Notes: generated from the letters alone by a model not told the origin. A DNA stretch of 64,000 nt from JADJGC01 sp964617645 (GCA_964617645.1 CAZTYE010000011.1:60285-124284); one strand, 5' to 3'. Positions 1 to 9,503 are shown, numbered from the stretch's first letter. Numbers and translations are program-made.

Positions 1-246
1 GGCCAGTTCGCCGCGACGGGCAAACGCGATCTTTTTGTTATCCGGCGACCAGCTCATCCGCCCGCGCGCATTGGTCAGGGCCGTGACAAACGGCCGCTGG
101 TTGCTGCCGTCCGAATCCATCAACCAGATATCGTTGTTGCGGATAAACGCAATCGTATTGCCCTTCTTGATATTGACCTGCGCCAAGAGATTGACTGCGC
201 TGCTTGCGACGATTGTTATCAGCAAGATTATTGTGAATCGCTTCAT
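1..246 (-). CDS. TolB-like PD40 beta-propeller protein (N-terminal part, runs off the left edge)
   Basis: An ATG at 246 opens a minus-strand frame that stays open to base 1 (82 codons visible). Residues 1-23 look like a signal peptide: MKR, then a hydrophobic run ending in LLAQ. Then come GNTIAFIRNNDIWLMDSDG and MSWSPDNKKIAFARRG, typical blades of the TolB/WD40-like PD40 family, which form periplasmic or surface beta-propellers. The role cannot be told from the fragment; such proteins can be TolB-like, peptidase-associated or stand-alone. The family call is fairly sure and the function is unknown. Confidence 0.75.
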   Translation of the reverse strand, partial: MKRFTIILLITIVASSAVNLLAQVNIKKGNTIAFIRNNDIWLMDSDGSNQRPFVTALTNARGRMSWSPDNKKIAFARRGELA

Positions 247-378
247 GATGCTCCTCTATATAACCGTGTCTTGTCTTCTTCCGTTATTGTACCCGCATCC
301 GGTTCGATGTTTCAGACTATCGGTAAAAAAAGGATCGCCATGAGGAAGTCAAGCGGAGTGATCGCCGTCATCAACCCG

Positions 379-1161
379 CTACGATTCCAGAAGTTGCGGC
401 ATTTCGCCGACGCCGGACAGCTTGATAGTCGGGCTTACCGTCGAGTTTGTCACAACATCCGCACGATTTTTGCCCGTCATCACCAATACACTCGCGATGC
501 CGGCGTTGTTCGCACCGGCGATATCGTTGTCGAGATCATCGCCAACCATTATCGCTTGCTCCGGCGCCAGCCCCAGGTTTGCGAGCGCCAGGCTGAAAAA
601 TTCTCTGGACGGTTTGCCGATCACCAGCGCCTTCCGGCGCGTCGCGTACTCGAGGCCGGAGACGAAGGCGCCGATGTCGATCCACAGTTTGTCCTGCGCA
701 AGCCAGTATTTGCCTTTGTGCAGCGCGATCATTTCCGCGCCGCCCATAACCTGCTCGAATAGGCTCTGCATCAATTCGTAGTTCCAACCGTTGCCGATGT
801 CGCCAATCACGATGGCGCTCGGATTTTTGGGGTCGTCAACGAACTCGGAAAAGTCGCGCCGGGTGTCTTCGCCCAACAGCAGTCGACATGAAGGGAGCCG
901 TCGTTGTCGCAAATAGCCGACCGCGGCTGTCGGTGCGCTGAATACCTCGTTGGCGGCAACGGGAAGGCCGGAATCCGACAGTCGCCGCGCCAGCGAAGCT
1001 GCCGACAATGTTGTTGTGTTAGTACAGATCCGGTACGGAATCCCACGACGCCGCAGAAACTCCAACGTTGCGATTGCGCCGTCGAGCGGCCGCCAGTCGA
1101 CCGTCAACGTGCCGTCGAGGTCGAACAAAACGCCGCGAACCTGTTTCGGATTGAAAGTCAT
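379..1161 (-). CDS. HAD-superfamily (IIA/NagD-like) phosphatase
   Basis: 260 residues, the usual length for HAD-IIA phosphatases. Motif I is FDLDGTL (D14 nucleophile, D16 acid), motif II is TNTTT near residue 47, a conserved Lys lies in VIGKPS near 185, and motif IV is GDDLDNDIAGA near 210 (Mg binding). The spacing leaves room for a C2-type cap between motifs II and III. These are cytoplasmic phosphatases acting on small phosphometabolites such as sugar phosphates; the substrate cannot be read here. It is divergent from mtnA, with about 100 bp between the two starts. Confidence 0.85.
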   Translation of the reverse strand: MTFNPKQVRGVLFDLDGTLTVDWRPLDGAIATLEFLRRRGIPYRICTNTTTLSAASLARRLSDSGLPVAANEVFSAPTAAVGYLRQRRLPSCRLLLGEDTRRDFSEFVDDPKNPSAIVIGDIGNGWNYELMQSLFEQVMGGAEMIALHKGKYWLAQDKLWIDIGAFVSGLEYATRRKALVIGKPSREFFSLALANLGLAPEQAIMVGDDLDNDIAGANNAGIASVLVMTGKNRADVVTNSTVSPTIKLSGVGEMPQLLES

Positions 1162-1265
1162 GGCCGCCCAGTATAAATGATCAGCAGCGATGTCGCTGTT
1201 GATTTTTGGCGAAGCTGCCGTTAACTTCTTCCAGAACGGCTCGGAACAAGAGAGAACGACCTCAA

Positions 1266-2270
1266 ATGAATTTTCACACGATTCGCTGGATTGACAACTG
1301 CGTCGAAATTCTGGATCAGACGAAACTCCCGGCCAATGAAGACTACGTTCGGCTTCATGATTATCGCGCCGTCGTCCGTGCGGTCAAGTCGTTACAGTTG
1401 CGCGGGGCGCCGCTCATCGGCGTTGCCGCGGCCTACGCTGTTGTGCTGGCGGCGCGCGAATGCCGCAACAAAGTCGAGTTCGCGGTCGCAGTCAACGAGA
1501 TTCGTTCGGCGCGACCGACCGCCGTCAACCTGTCGTGGGCGGTCGAACGCATGATGATTCACTATCACGCATACGACCGATCTCCCGATCTGGTGCCGCG
1601 TCTGCTCGAGCTGGCTCAGGAAATTCATGACGACGACGCCCGCATGTGCGAGCGCATCGGCATGAATGGTCTCGAGCTCATGCCCGTCGTCGGAACGGTT
1701 ATGACACACTGCAATGCCGGAGCTTTGGCGACGGCCGGCATGGGAACGGCGTTGGGCGTGGTTTATCAGGCGTTCCGCTCGGGCAAGAAACTTGGTGTCT
1801 TCGCGAACGAAACTCGCCCGATCCTTCAGGGCGCGCGACTCACCGCCTGGGAACTCAAGCGGGAAGGCCTCGATGTCACGCTCGTCACCGACAACATGGC
1901 CGGATACCTGATGGCGCAGCGCATGATCGATTGTGTTATCGTCGGCGCCGATCGCATCGCGATCAACTATGATGTCGCGAACAAGATCGGCACTTATGGG
2001 CTGGCGGTGCTGGCGCAGAAGCACGGTATTCCTTTTTACGTCGCCGCGCCGACCACGACGTTTGACCACCGCGTCGCTTCCGGTGTCGACATCGAAATCG
2101 AGCAGCGCGGCTGGGAAGAGGTCACCCACGTTGGCAATCACCGGCTTGCGCCGGACGGAATCCGCGTGTACAATCCGGCGTTCGATGTTACCCCCAATGA
2201 GTTGATTACCGCCATCATCACCGACCGCGAGATTATCCGCTGCCGCCGCTGGAGCGAACGGGCGACATGA
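1266..2270 (+). CDS. mtnA: S-methyl-5-thioribose-1-phosphate isomerase
   Basis: Isomerises methylthioribose-1-phosphate to methylthioribulose-1-phosphate in methionine salvage. The 334-residue product has RGAPLIGVAAAYA near 46, MTHCNAGALAT with the proposed catalytic Cys149, and IVGADRIA with Asp229, the expected pair for the eIF2B-like MtnA family. The ATG at 1266 gives the standard N-terminus; a TTG at 1206 would add 20 unlikely residues. No other methionine-salvage gene lies next to it, so the rest of the pathway must be elsewhere. Confidence 0.92.
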   Translation: MNFHTIRWIDNCVEILDQTKLPANEDYVRLHDYRAVVRAVKSLQLRGAPLIGVAAAYAVVLAARECRNKVEFAVAVNEIRSARPTAVNLSWAVERMMIHYHAYDRSPDLVPRLLELAQEIHDDDARMCERIGMNGLELMPVVGTVMTHCNAGALATAGMGTALGVVYQAFRSGKKLGVFANETRPILQGARLTAWELKREGLDVTLVTDNMAGYLMAQRMIDCVIVGADRIAINYDVANKIGTYGLAVLAQKHGIPFYVAAPTTTFDHRVASGVDIEIEQRGWEEVTHVGNHRLAPDGIRVYNPAFDVTPNELITAIITDREIIRCRRWSERAT

Positions 2271-2369
2271 CCCGGCGGGATGATCCTGCTACGGGCTGTT
2301 TCGCTTCGGGCGTTTTCACTTCCGGATTTTCTTGTTGCCGCGAATATTTCATGACTTCAGATTCGCGCT

Positions 2370-3011
2370 GTGCGATTGAGTCGGATCGAAAGCGCCTTGC
2401 GTCGTCAGGGCATCGAACGCTATTGTGGGGTCGATGAAGCCGGGCGCGGACCGCTCGCCGGGCCGGTTGTTGCCGCTGCGGTCATCTTGCCGCCAAAATT
2501 CCACGCCGCCGCCATCGATGATTCCAAGAAGCTGAGCGAGGCGCGGCGCGAATCCGCATACGCGCACATTGTGTCCAAGACTACCGACTGGGCGGTTGCG
2601 GTCGTCGCGCCGGCGATCATCGATGAGATCAATATTCTCCAGGCATCAGTTCGCGCCATGCATGAAGCGGTTACGCGTCTGGCGCCAGCTGCAGAATTCG
2701 TGCTCGTCGACGGCAATCGGCCGATTCCGGGGCTCGCGTTAGCGCAGCAGACGATTGTCGGCGGCGATGCGCAAATCGTTGCGATTGCGGCGGCGTCGAT
2801 AATCGCGAAAGTGACTCGTGACCGCATCATGCGCGAGTATCACGAGCAATTTCCGAAGTACGGCTTTGACCGGCACAAGGGCTATCCGACGGTCGAACAT
2901 CGGCAGATGATCGCGCTTCACGGACCAACGGAAATCCACCGCCGCAGTTTCTGTCTGGTGCCCGAGCAATTCGAACTCGCTCTCACGGCCGAGGACGCTG
3001 CGAGTTTATGA
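2370..3011 (+). CDS. rnhB: Ribonuclease HII
   Basis: Cleaves RNA in RNA-DNA hybrids and at single ribonucleotides in DNA. The product is 213 residues. CGVDEAGRGPLAGPV carries the metal-binding D22-E23 pair, LVDGN gives Asp114, and AAASIIAKVTRDR is the conserved RNase HII helix. The start is a GTG at 2370; the ATG at 2351 is in another frame. The stop overlaps the next ATG (ATGA), so it is translationally coupled to yraN, a common pairing in bacteria. Confidence 0.95.
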   Translation: MRLSRIESALRRQGIERYCGVDEAGRGPLAGPVVAAAVILPPKFHAAAIDDSKKLSEARRESAYAHIVSKTTDWAVAVVAPAIIDEINILQASVRAMHEAVTRLAPAAEFVLVDGNRPIPGLALAQQTIVGGDAQIVAIAAASIIAKVTRDRIMREYHEQFPKYGFDRHKGYPTVEHRQMIALHGPTEIHRRSFCLVPEQFELALTAEDAASL

Positions 3012-3370
3012 GCGCCGGTAGTCGCGACAAGGGCCGGCGCTACGAAGAACTGGCGGCGCAGCACCTCATCGGTCGAGGCTTTGTAATTATTGCCCGAAAT
3101 CACCGCTCCGGCGCGAAAGAGATCGACATCATCGCCTCCAAAGGCGGCGAGTTGATATTCGTCGAAGTCAAGGGCGGAAAGTCGCGGGAGTTCGGTGAGT
3201 TGCCTTACAAAGTCGATCAACGCAAACAAGAGTCGCTGATGGCGGCGGCGCAGATTTACCTTCAGCAGTCGCATATCGATTATCGCGGTTATCGCTTCGA
3301 TGTCGTCATGGTCGACGACTCCGGGCCGCTCCCGGCAATCGAGCACATCGAGAACGCCTTCACTCTTTAG
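3008..3370 (+). CDS. yraN: YraN family (UPF0102) endonuclease-like protein
   Basis: 120 residues. GRRYEELAAQHLIGRGF followed by NHRSGAKEIDIIASKGG and LIFVEVKGG is the PD-(D/E)XK-like core of UPF0102: the D and the E-x-K residues are in place. The family is predicted to be nuclease-related, but its substrate is not established. It overlaps rnhB by four bases and converges on the next gene with an 11-base overlap of the coding ends. Confidence 0.9.
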   Translation: MSAGSRDKGRRYEELAAQHLIGRGFVIIARNHRSGAKEIDIIASKGGELIFVEVKGGKSREFGELPYKVDQRKQESLMAAAQIYLQQSHIDYRGYRFDVVMVDDSGPLPAIEHIENAFTL

Positions 3371-3704
3371 CGTCGTCGATTTTCTGCCCCATCGCGATGC
3401 GCCGCTCTTTGATTCGTGCTTCGATCTTGTCCCAGATTTCGATCAATCGTTCGGGTTGTCGATTCAGCTCCTCCTTCAATTGCAGCAGTGTCGAGTCGGT
3501 GAATCCGTAAACCTGAAGCACCGAATCGCGCTCAACTAAGAATTGCGCTGAACCGGAGTCTGACTCGGCGCTCAGGAGTGCGAGATCGACGAAACAGTTG
3601 ACGAAATCGATTTCGCGGGGGTGGCGCTCCTCCGGCCTGGCGCGTAGGTAGACAATAGCCGCCACGAGCAGGATTATCATGGTAATTGTCATCCAAGGGC
3701 GCAT
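3360..3704 (-). CDS. Small membrane-anchored protein of unknown function
   Basis: 114 residues from the ATG at 3704. A hydrophobic N-terminal helix (MTITMIILLVAAIVYL) is followed by a soluble, charged, mostly helical segment (LQLKEELNRQPERLIEIWDK), suggesting a single-pass protein with its C-terminal part outside the membrane. I do not recognise the family. It lies downstream of rqcH on the same strand, about 150 bp away. The longer frame back to 3950 runs into the rqcH 3' end and is not needed. Existence is moderately sure, function unknown. Confidence 0.6.
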   Translation of the reverse strand: MRPWMTITMIILLVAAIVYLRARPEERHPREIDFVNCFVDLALLSAESDSGSAQFLVERDSVLQVYGFTDSTLLQLKEELNRQPERLIEIWDKIEARIKERRIAMGQKIDDAKE

Positions 3705-3775
3705 ATGGTGAAGATCAGCGGTTGAGCATCGAAAGTCAACGTTGAGGAGGCGGATCAGCAGCGAGTCGAATTCTC

Positions 3776-3835
3776 TGTAGGAGCGGCTTGCGCCGCGACG
3801 GATGGTTGAATTGGACTCGCGACTGAAGTCGCTCC
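3776..3835. repeat. REP-like inverted pair
   Basis: TGTAGGAGCGGCTTGCGCCG begins at 3776, and an inverted relative, TCGCGACTGAAGTCGCTCC, lies at 3817-3835. Each half is itself a small hairpin. The same family recurs at 24890-24966. It sits in the 150-bp gap between the small membrane-protein gene and rqcH. Confidence 0.7.
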
Positions 3836-3852
3836 GGCGTCGAAGGCGGCGA

Positions 3853-5337
3853 CTATTTTGAGCCTTCCGGCAGCAACGGGTCGACAAATAGTGACTTAAC
3901 GTTCGAGTAGATGACCTGTCCCGGGCCGCCTTTGCGCTGTTTACGTACATAGCGGCGTTCGGTGTAAACTATGGGCACATGGCGCAAGTGTCGCATCTCC
4001 GAATAGAATGCGGCAACGGCGGCGGCTTCTTCGACTGAGCGCTTGCTGGGTGCGCGGTTCTTATCCGGTCGCATCAGAATCACATGCGATCCGGGGCCGT
4101 TCTGTACGTGGAACCAGTAATCGTAGGTGCGGGCGATTCTGAAAGTAAGCTCGTCATTGCCGTCGGAGTTCTTGCCGACCAGAATTCGCTCGCCGGCCGA
4201 GGTGACAAACTCGCGGTAACCTTTTTGCCCGCTTTCTTCGCCCTTGGCGCCTGTCTGCGGCAATGTGTTGAGCTGGAAGCGCGCGACAAAGGCATGGAGA
4301 CCTTCAATTGTATCGGCCGCGGTGATGGCAGCGAGTGCGCTTTCCAATCGTCCGATTTGCGCATCGATCTTCGCGATTCGCGTTTGCAGCGCCGGTCCTG
4401 ATCGCTGAAGCTTGCGCGCCTGCTTGTAGTAAGCGTTGGCGCTTTCGATGACACTCTTGCCGGTCAGAAGCGGGATCTTCGTCGGCGCATTCGCATAGAA
4501 ATCGGTAACATCGACACGATCGTTCCGGATCGCCGCATGCGGATGCGCCATCAACAAATCCGCCCAGCGAGAAAATTGAGCTGCATCCGAGCAGGCGAGC
4601 AACTCGCGTTCGAGTTTACCGCGCAGATTGCGCTCCCGCGCGATAGCGCGCCGGACACACCCCAGCGCAGTGTTTCGCGCCTGATCAAGGGTCTGCTGTC
4701 GTTGACTTTCCTCAGCAGCGTTCTGGAAGGCGACAATCAGCGGATACCGGGCCGAGGCGGCGATGTCGTCTCCTGTCACGCGATACTCGCTATCGTCAAA
4801 GGCTAGCGTCACCTGACGCTTACCGGCGTTGACAACTGCGGCCTCGCCCGGCGCCGCCAACTGCTTTAACGGCGGCGGGAATTGGTAAATGGCTTTTGGC
4901 CGCAGACCGCGTTCGTTGTCGATCACGCGTAGCGCTTGCAGGATCATGCCATCCTCGTCGAGTAACAGGGCTGTTGCCTGCGCGCCTAACAACTCGAAGA
5001 CGATTCTGAATCGTTCGTCCTGCACGTTTTCGGTCTCGCGTTCAAGGATGATCTCAATCAACCGATTGTCGCGATGACCCCCAACGGCCGCGACTCTTGA
5101 ACCAGAGCATTCTTGCCAGATTGGGAACGATTCTGCCGGCGACGGCCATTTTTCTTGGAGCAAAAAATGCGGCGGCGCGAACGAGAATTGCAGGTGGACT
5201 TTCGGGGTCGTCGCGAACAGAAAGCGAAACTGACGCGAATCCTTGTGGTACTCAATCTTGTGAAGTTCCGCGCCGCTCAGCAGCGCGTCCAGCTCTTGCG
5301 CAAGCAAGTACGAGACGATGGCCGATTTGGGTATCAT
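3853..5337 (-). CDS. rqcH: Rqc2/RqcH family ribosome quality-control protein (NFACT)
   Basis: 494 residues with NFACT-N, coiled coil and NFACT-R in order. The N-terminal module spans residues 1 to about 200 (SYLLAQELDALLSGAELHKI). A helical middle (LERELLACSDAAQFSRWADL) contains the coiled coil. The C-terminal module is at about 375-470 (GERILVGKNSDGNDELTF, WFHVQNGPGSHVIL). In bacteria RqcH binds stalled 50S-peptidyl-tRNA complexes and recruits tRNA-Ala to add alanine tails that mark nascent chains for degradation. Older names are FbpA or fibronectin-binding protein. It is divergent from yicC. Confidence 0.92.
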   Translation of the reverse strand: MIPKSAIVSYLLAQELDALLSGAELHKIEYHKDSRQFRFLFATTPKVHLQFSFAPPHFLLQEKWPSPAESFPIWQECSGSRVAAVGGHRDNRLIEIILERETENVQDERFRIVFELLGAQATALLLDEDGMILQALRVIDNERGLRPKAIYQFPPPLKQLAAPGEAAVVNAGKRQVTLAFDDSEYRVTGDDIAASARYPLIVAFQNAAEESQRQQTLDQARNTALGCVRRAIARERNLRGKLERELLACSDAAQFSRWADLLMAHPHAAIRNDRVDVTDFYANAPTKIPLLTGKSVIESANAYYKQARKLQRSGPALQTRIAKIDAQIGRLESALAAITAADTIEGLHAFVARFQLNTLPQTGAKGEESGQKGYREFVTSAGERILVGKNSDGNDELTFRIARTYDYWFHVQNGPGSHVILMRPDKNRAPSKRSVEEAAAVAAFYSEMRHLRHVPIVYTERRYVRKQRKGGPGQVIYSNVKSLFVDPLLPEGSK

Positions 5338-5396
5338 ATTTAGCGTTCGGGAAACTACGAGCTTGGGCGCACAAAGTCAACGATTCCACTTTTGAG

Positions 5397-5425
5397 TTGA
5401 CAAAGAGCGTCTTATCCTATTTTAT
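5397..5425 (+). promoter_or_regulatory. Sigma70-type promoter for yicC-gmk-rpoZ
   Basis: A consensus -35 TTGACA at 5397-5402, then 17 bp, then TTTTAT at 5420-5425. It lies in the divergent rqcH/yicC gap, about 30 bp before the yicC ATG. Confidence 0.65.
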
Positions 5426-5454
5426 CGGCAATCTGTTTTCGACATGAGGATGTC

Positions 5455-6351
5455 ATGATTCGTTCGATGACCGGCTACGGCAGAGCCGCGGCCACGATTA
5501 ACCGCAAGAGAATCTCGCTCGAAATGAGCGCCGTGAACAACCGCTTTCTCGAATTGTCGGTGCGCCTGCCGAAGGCGTTCTCCGAGTATGAGAGCGAGAT
5601 TCGCGAAACGATCACCGCGCTGGTGGCGCGCGGCAAGATTACGTTGACAGTGACGATCGACGACAACAACATCTCGCCCCAGACCCTGATTCTCAACGAA
5701 GAGAGCGCCGCGCTTTATTATAAGATGTTTACCGATTTGAAAAGACGTTTCAAGCTGGCGGGCGATATCAGCGTCTCCGACTTCACCGGGCTGCCGGAAT
5801 TGTTCAATGTCGCGACGGCTGCGCCGCTGCCCAAAAAGGAAGTTGAGAAACTCATTGACGGCGTCCGCCGGACCGTCGCCGCGTTCAATCGAACGCGCGA
5901 ACGGGAGGGGAAAGCGTTGGGCGCCGACATGGCCAATCGCATCGCACTGATCTCCAAGGCGCTGGGCAAGATCGAGAAGCTGCAGCCGCTGTCCCTGGAG
6001 CGCTACCGTGCGAGGATGCTGGAGACCATGGAGAAATTGCGGGCGAACAGCGCCCACTTGGCGGCCGGCGACGAGCTTCGAATCCGCATCGATATGGAGC
6101 TGGCGATCCTGGTGGACAAGACGGACATTACCGAAGAATGCGTACGATTGTACAGCCACTGCGATGCCTTTAATGCCGCCATCAAAGCTCCGGGCGATTC
6201 CGGCAAGCGGCTGAACTTCATTCTTCAGGAAATGAACCGCGAGGCAAACACGATCGGTTCCAAAGCTTCGCTTTACGAGATAACCGCCGAAGTCATCAAG
6301 ATTCGCGAGGAGATCGAGCGCCTCCGCGAGCAGGTGCAAAACATCGAATGA
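5455..6351 (+). CDS. yicC: YicC family endoribonuclease
   Basis: 298 residues beginning MIRSMTGYGRAA, the hallmark N-terminus of YicC. The C-terminal DUF1732 part (LNFILQEMNREANTIGSKAS, near 250) is also intact. E. coli YicC is an RNase that acts on small RNAs; by family it should be cytoplasmic and metal-dependent. It comes just before gmk, with which it overlaps by four bases (ATGA), a conserved bacterial gene order. Confidence 0.93.
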   Translation: MIRSMTGYGRAAATINRKRISLEMSAVNNRFLELSVRLPKAFSEYESEIRETITALVARGKITLTVTIDDNNISPQTLILNEESAALYYKMFTDLKRRFKLAGDISVSDFTGLPELFNVATAAPLPKKEVEKLIDGVRRTVAAFNRTREREGKALGADMANRIALISKALGKIEKLQPLSLERYRARMLETMEKLRANSAHLAAGDELRIRIDMELAILVDKTDITEECVRLYSHCDAFNAAIKAPGDSGKRLNFILQEMNREANTIGSKASLYEITAEVIKIREEIERLREQVQNIE

Positions 6352-6983
6352 CGAAAATCGCGTCGCGGCAGCTACGCCGATTGAACGAACCGCAGCCGCT
6401 AATCGTCGTGCTCTCCGGGCCTTCGGGCGTCGGGAAATCGTCGATCGTCGAGGGCTTGCGCGAGTTGCATCCGAAATTCGTTGAATCCGTGTCGGCCACG
6501 ACGCGTAAAAGACGTCCCGGCGAGCGACACGGCCGCGATTACTTCTTCTTGACTCGCGAGCAATTCCGGAACAAACGGCAAGCGAGCGAGTTTATAGAGA
6601 CGGCGGAAATCTTCGGGGAACACTACGGCACGCCGAAATCACCGGTGATTCAGGCGCTGGCTAAGGGGCAGACAGTGTTGTTCGATATTGATATTCTTGG
6701 CGGACGCGCGATTAAACGTTGGCGACGCGACGCCGTTTTGATCTTCGTGATGCCGCCGGATCTCGGCGCGCTAAAGCGAAGACTGACTTTGAGAAAGACC
6801 GAGTCCGCTGCCTCGCTTAAGCGGCGACTCGGACGTGCGCTAAAGGAAATGAAAGTTTGGACGAAATATGACTACGTTGTCTGCAACGACGATCTTGGGG
6901 CGACCGTGACTCTGATCGATCAGATCATCAGAGCCGAATCGCAGCGAGTCGGACGGCGCGGGACAATCGAGTTCGGGGAGTGA
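6348..6983 (+). CDS. gmk: Guanylate kinase
   Basis: Phosphorylates GMP to GDP with ATP. The 211 residues include the P-loop GPSGVGKSS at 24-32, the GMP-binding segment (SATTRKRRPGERHGRDYFF) and the lid region (KTESAASLKRRLGRA). The first 18 residues form a slightly long basic N-terminal extension. It is coupled by overlap to yicC upstream and to rpoZ downstream (the stop is at 6981-6983). Gmk beside RpoZ is a widespread arrangement. Confidence 0.95.
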   Translation: MTKIASRQLRRLNEPQPLIVVLSGPSGVGKSSIVEGLRELHPKFVESVSATTRKRRPGERHGRDYFFLTREQFRNKRQASEFIETAEIFGEHYGTPKSPVIQALAKGQTVLFDIDILGGRAIKRWRRDAVLIFVMPPDLGALKRRLTLRKTESAASLKRRLGRALKEMKVWTKYDYVVCNDDLGATVTLIDQIIRAESQRVGRRGTIEFGE

Positions 6984-6985
6984 CT

Positions 6986-7237
6986 ATGGAGAGGAAGAAG
7001 GAAGAGACCTTGCTGATGGCGAATCTGGACGACATCACGCTCAACCATTACGAAGCTGTCCTGATTGCCGCCAAACAGGCGCGCGCGGTCAATCTCAAGC
7101 GTTTGCAGCAACTGCAGATGATGACCGAAGACAGCGAGTACAATTTCGACTACCGCAAGGTTACGACCGTGGCGCTCGACGATCTGCTGCGCAAGCGGAT
7201 CACGTTCGAGTACAAACACGGCGAGGAAACCAAGTAA
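6986..7237 (+). CDS. rpoZ: DNA-directed RNA polymerase subunit omega
   Basis: 83 residues. HYEAVLIAAKQARAVNLKRL is the omega helix that clamps the beta-prime C-terminus, and KVTTVALDDLLRKRITFEY follows. It helps assemble and stabilise core RNA polymerase. The ATG at 6986 is chosen because GGGGAG at 6975-6980 lies five bases before it; a GTG at 6980 is also in frame. It is co-transcribed with gmk. Confidence 0.88.
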   Translation: MERKKEETLLMANLDDITLNHYEAVLIAAKQARAVNLKRLQQLQMMTEDSEYNFDYRKVTTVALDDLLRKRITFEYKHGEETK

Positions 7238-7256
7238 GCCGTTAGGGACTATCACC

Positions 7257-9503
7257 GTGGCGAAAAATCTGGTCATCGTCGAGTCGCCGACGAAATCGAA
7301 AACGTTGGCGAAATTTCTGGGCAAGGATTTCACGATCAAGGCCTCAGTCGGTCATGTTATCGACTTGCCCAAGTCTTCACTCGGCATCGACCTCAAGAAG
7401 GAATTCAAACCCAAGTACCAGGTCATCAAGGGCAAAGAAGACATCATTGCCGATCTGGTGAAAGCTGCAGCCAAGGCGAAGACCATCTATCTCGCGCCCG
7501 ATCCGGATCGCGAAGGGGAAGCGATCGCCTTTCACATCGCTTCAGTGTTGAAGGACATCAAGGCCAAGGTCCGTCGCGCCACGTTTAACGAAATCACGAA
7601 AAAGGCGGTACTCGCTGGAATTGAAGCCGCCACCGATATCGACCAGCACTTGGTCGATGCCCAACAAGCGCGCCGCATTCTGGACCGTCTGGTCGGCTAC
7701 AAGGTAAGCCCGGTGCTCTGGACGACCATTCACTACGGCCTGTCCGCCGGGCGGGTCCAGTCAGTGGCCCTGCGGATCGTCTGCGAGCGCGAAGCCGCTA
7801 TCGATGCCTTCGTTCCGGATGAATACTGGAAGATGACCGGAGAGTTCGAAACTGCCAAGAAGGCGCGTTTCACCGCGCGGCTATTCAAGATTGACGGCGA
7901 AGATTTTAAAATCCCGAACGCCGAAACCGCGGAACAGATCAAAGCCGATGTCCTCGGGCAAAAGTTCTCGGTGGCGTCGGTCGACACCGACAAGAAAGCG
8001 CGCCGCGCTTTGCCGCCGTACATCACATCCACGCTCCAGCAGGACGCTTCGATACGCTTGAGCTACGCCTCCGCCAAGACCATGTCGGTCGCACAGTCGC
8101 TGTACGAAGGCGTGGAAATCGGCGATTCGGGTCAAGTCGGCCTGATCACCTACATGCGTACTGATTCCGTGCGCGTTGCTGACGAGGCCGTGACTGCGGC
8201 GAAGGCTTTCATCATTGAGAACTTCGGTAAGGAATTCTATCCGGAAACACCGAACACCTACAAGACCAAGAAGAGCGCCCAGGATGCGCACGAGGCGATT
8301 CGTCCGACATATCTGGAGTATCCGCCACAGGCGATCAAGAAGTATCTCACGCGCGACCAATATCGGCTCTACGAGTTGATCTGGAATCGTTTTCTCGCAT
8401 CGCAGATGGCGCCGGCGGAATTCGATCAATTAACGGTCGATATCCGCGGCGGCCGGTATACGTTCCGGGTTACCAGTTCGAAGATAACTTTTGAGGGATT
8501 CCTCAAGGTTTACGCCATGACCGTCGAAGAAGACCCCACGAACGGCAATGGTAACGGCGAAAGCCCAAAACTGCCGAAACTAACGGCCGGCGATAAGCTC
8601 ACGCTCGATGAAGTCAACCCGACCCAGCACTTCACCAAACCGCCGCCGCGATTTACGGAGGCTTCGTTAGTGAAGGAGTTGGAGGCCAACGGCATCGGCC
8701 GCCCGTCGACTTATGCGCAAATTGTGACTACGCTGAAGGCTCGCAAGTATGTCGAATTGCAGCAGCGGCGTTTGCTGCCGACCGATCTCGGCAAGACCGT
8801 CAACAAAATCCTGGTGCAGGAATTTCCCGACATCTTCTCGGTCGAGTTTACGGCGCAAATGGAAGAGGAACTCGATCGCGTAGAAGAAGGCGACTACACC
8901 TGGAAGCAGGTACTACATGATTTCTACGGTCCGTTTTCGGCGCGGTTAACGGAAGTCGAAAGCACGACCTCGCAGATAAAGGCCTCGACCCAGAAAGTCA
9001 CCGACGTAATCTGCGACAAGTGCGGCAAGCCAATGGTGGAAAAGTGGGGACGAAACGGCAAATTCCTCGCCTGTTCCGGATATCCGGAGTGCCGCAACAC
9101 CCAGCCGCTTGAAGGCAAGCAGGATCAAACCACCGACGAAAAGTGCGACTTGTGCGGATCGATGATGGTGATCAAACAAGGCCGGTTCGGCAAGTTCATG
9201 GCGTGTTCGGCTTATCCCGAATGCAAGAACACCAAACCGATTTCCATCGGTATCAAATGCCCGAAAGATGCCGGCGACGTCGTCGAGCGGCGTTCGCGCT
9301 ACGGCAAATCCTTCTGGGGCTGTGCTAATTATCCGAAGTGCGACTTCGCTTCCTGGTACAAACCGGTCGCAAAAAAGTGCCCCGCCTGCAGTTCGGAATT
9401 CATGGTCGAGAAGGAAACCAAACGCGACGGACATCACCTCTACTGCCCATCCTGCCACCACAAGATGGCGTTTCAGAACGAGCCGGAAACGGCGCCGGTT
9501 TAG
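7257..9503 (+). CDS. topA: DNA topoisomerase I
   Basis: Type IA topoisomerase that relaxes negative supercoils. The 748 residues have an N-terminal Toprim domain (LVIVESPTKSKTLAKFLG, then APDPDREGEAIAFHI), the DNA gate with SAGRVQSVALRIVCERE, and active-site Tyr299 in GLITYMRTDS. Four zinc ribbons follow at the C-terminus; the first three have CxxC-like starts with SGYPEC, SAYPEC and ANYPKC ends. In the third ribbon the first pair is incomplete (CPKDAG), so it may not bind zinc. The start is a GTG just after rpoZ. Confidence 0.96.
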   Translation: MAKNLVIVESPTKSKTLAKFLGKDFTIKASVGHVIDLPKSSLGIDLKKEFKPKYQVIKGKEDIIADLVKAAAKAKTIYLAPDPDREGEAIAFHIASVLKDIKAKVRRATFNEITKKAVLAGIEAATDIDQHLVDAQQARRILDRLVGYKVSPVLWTTIHYGLSAGRVQSVALRIVCEREAAIDAFVPDEYWKMTGEFETAKKARFTARLFKIDGEDFKIPNAETAEQIKADVLGQKFSVASVDTDKKARRALPPYITSTLQQDASIRLSYASAKTMSVAQSLYEGVEIGDSGQVGLITYMRTDSVRVADEAVTAAKAFIIENFGKEFYPETPNTYKTKKSAQDAHEAIRPTYLEYPPQAIKKYLTRDQYRLYELIWNRFLASQMAPAEFDQLTVDIRGGRYTFRVTSSKITFEGFLKVYAMTVEEDPTNGNGNGESPKLPKLTAGDKLTLDEVNPTQHFTKPPPRFTEASLVKELEANGIGRPSTYAQIVTTLKARKYVELQQRRLLPTDLGKTVNKILVQEFPDIFSVEFTAQMEEELDRVEEGDYTWKQVLHDFYGPFSARLTEVESTTSQIKASTQKVTDVICDKCGKPMVEKWGRNGKFLACSGYPECRNTQPLEGKQDQTTDEKCDLCGSMMVIKQGRFGKFMACSAYPECKNTKPISIGIKCPKDAGDVVERRSRYGKSFWGCANYPKCDFASWYKPVAKKCPACSSEFMVEKETKRDGHHLYCPSCHHKMAFQNEPETAPV

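Noticed and set aside
1206..1265. TTG start 60 bases upstream for mtnA
   Set aside because: It adds 20 residues not expected for the family; ATG 1266 gives the normal N-terminus.
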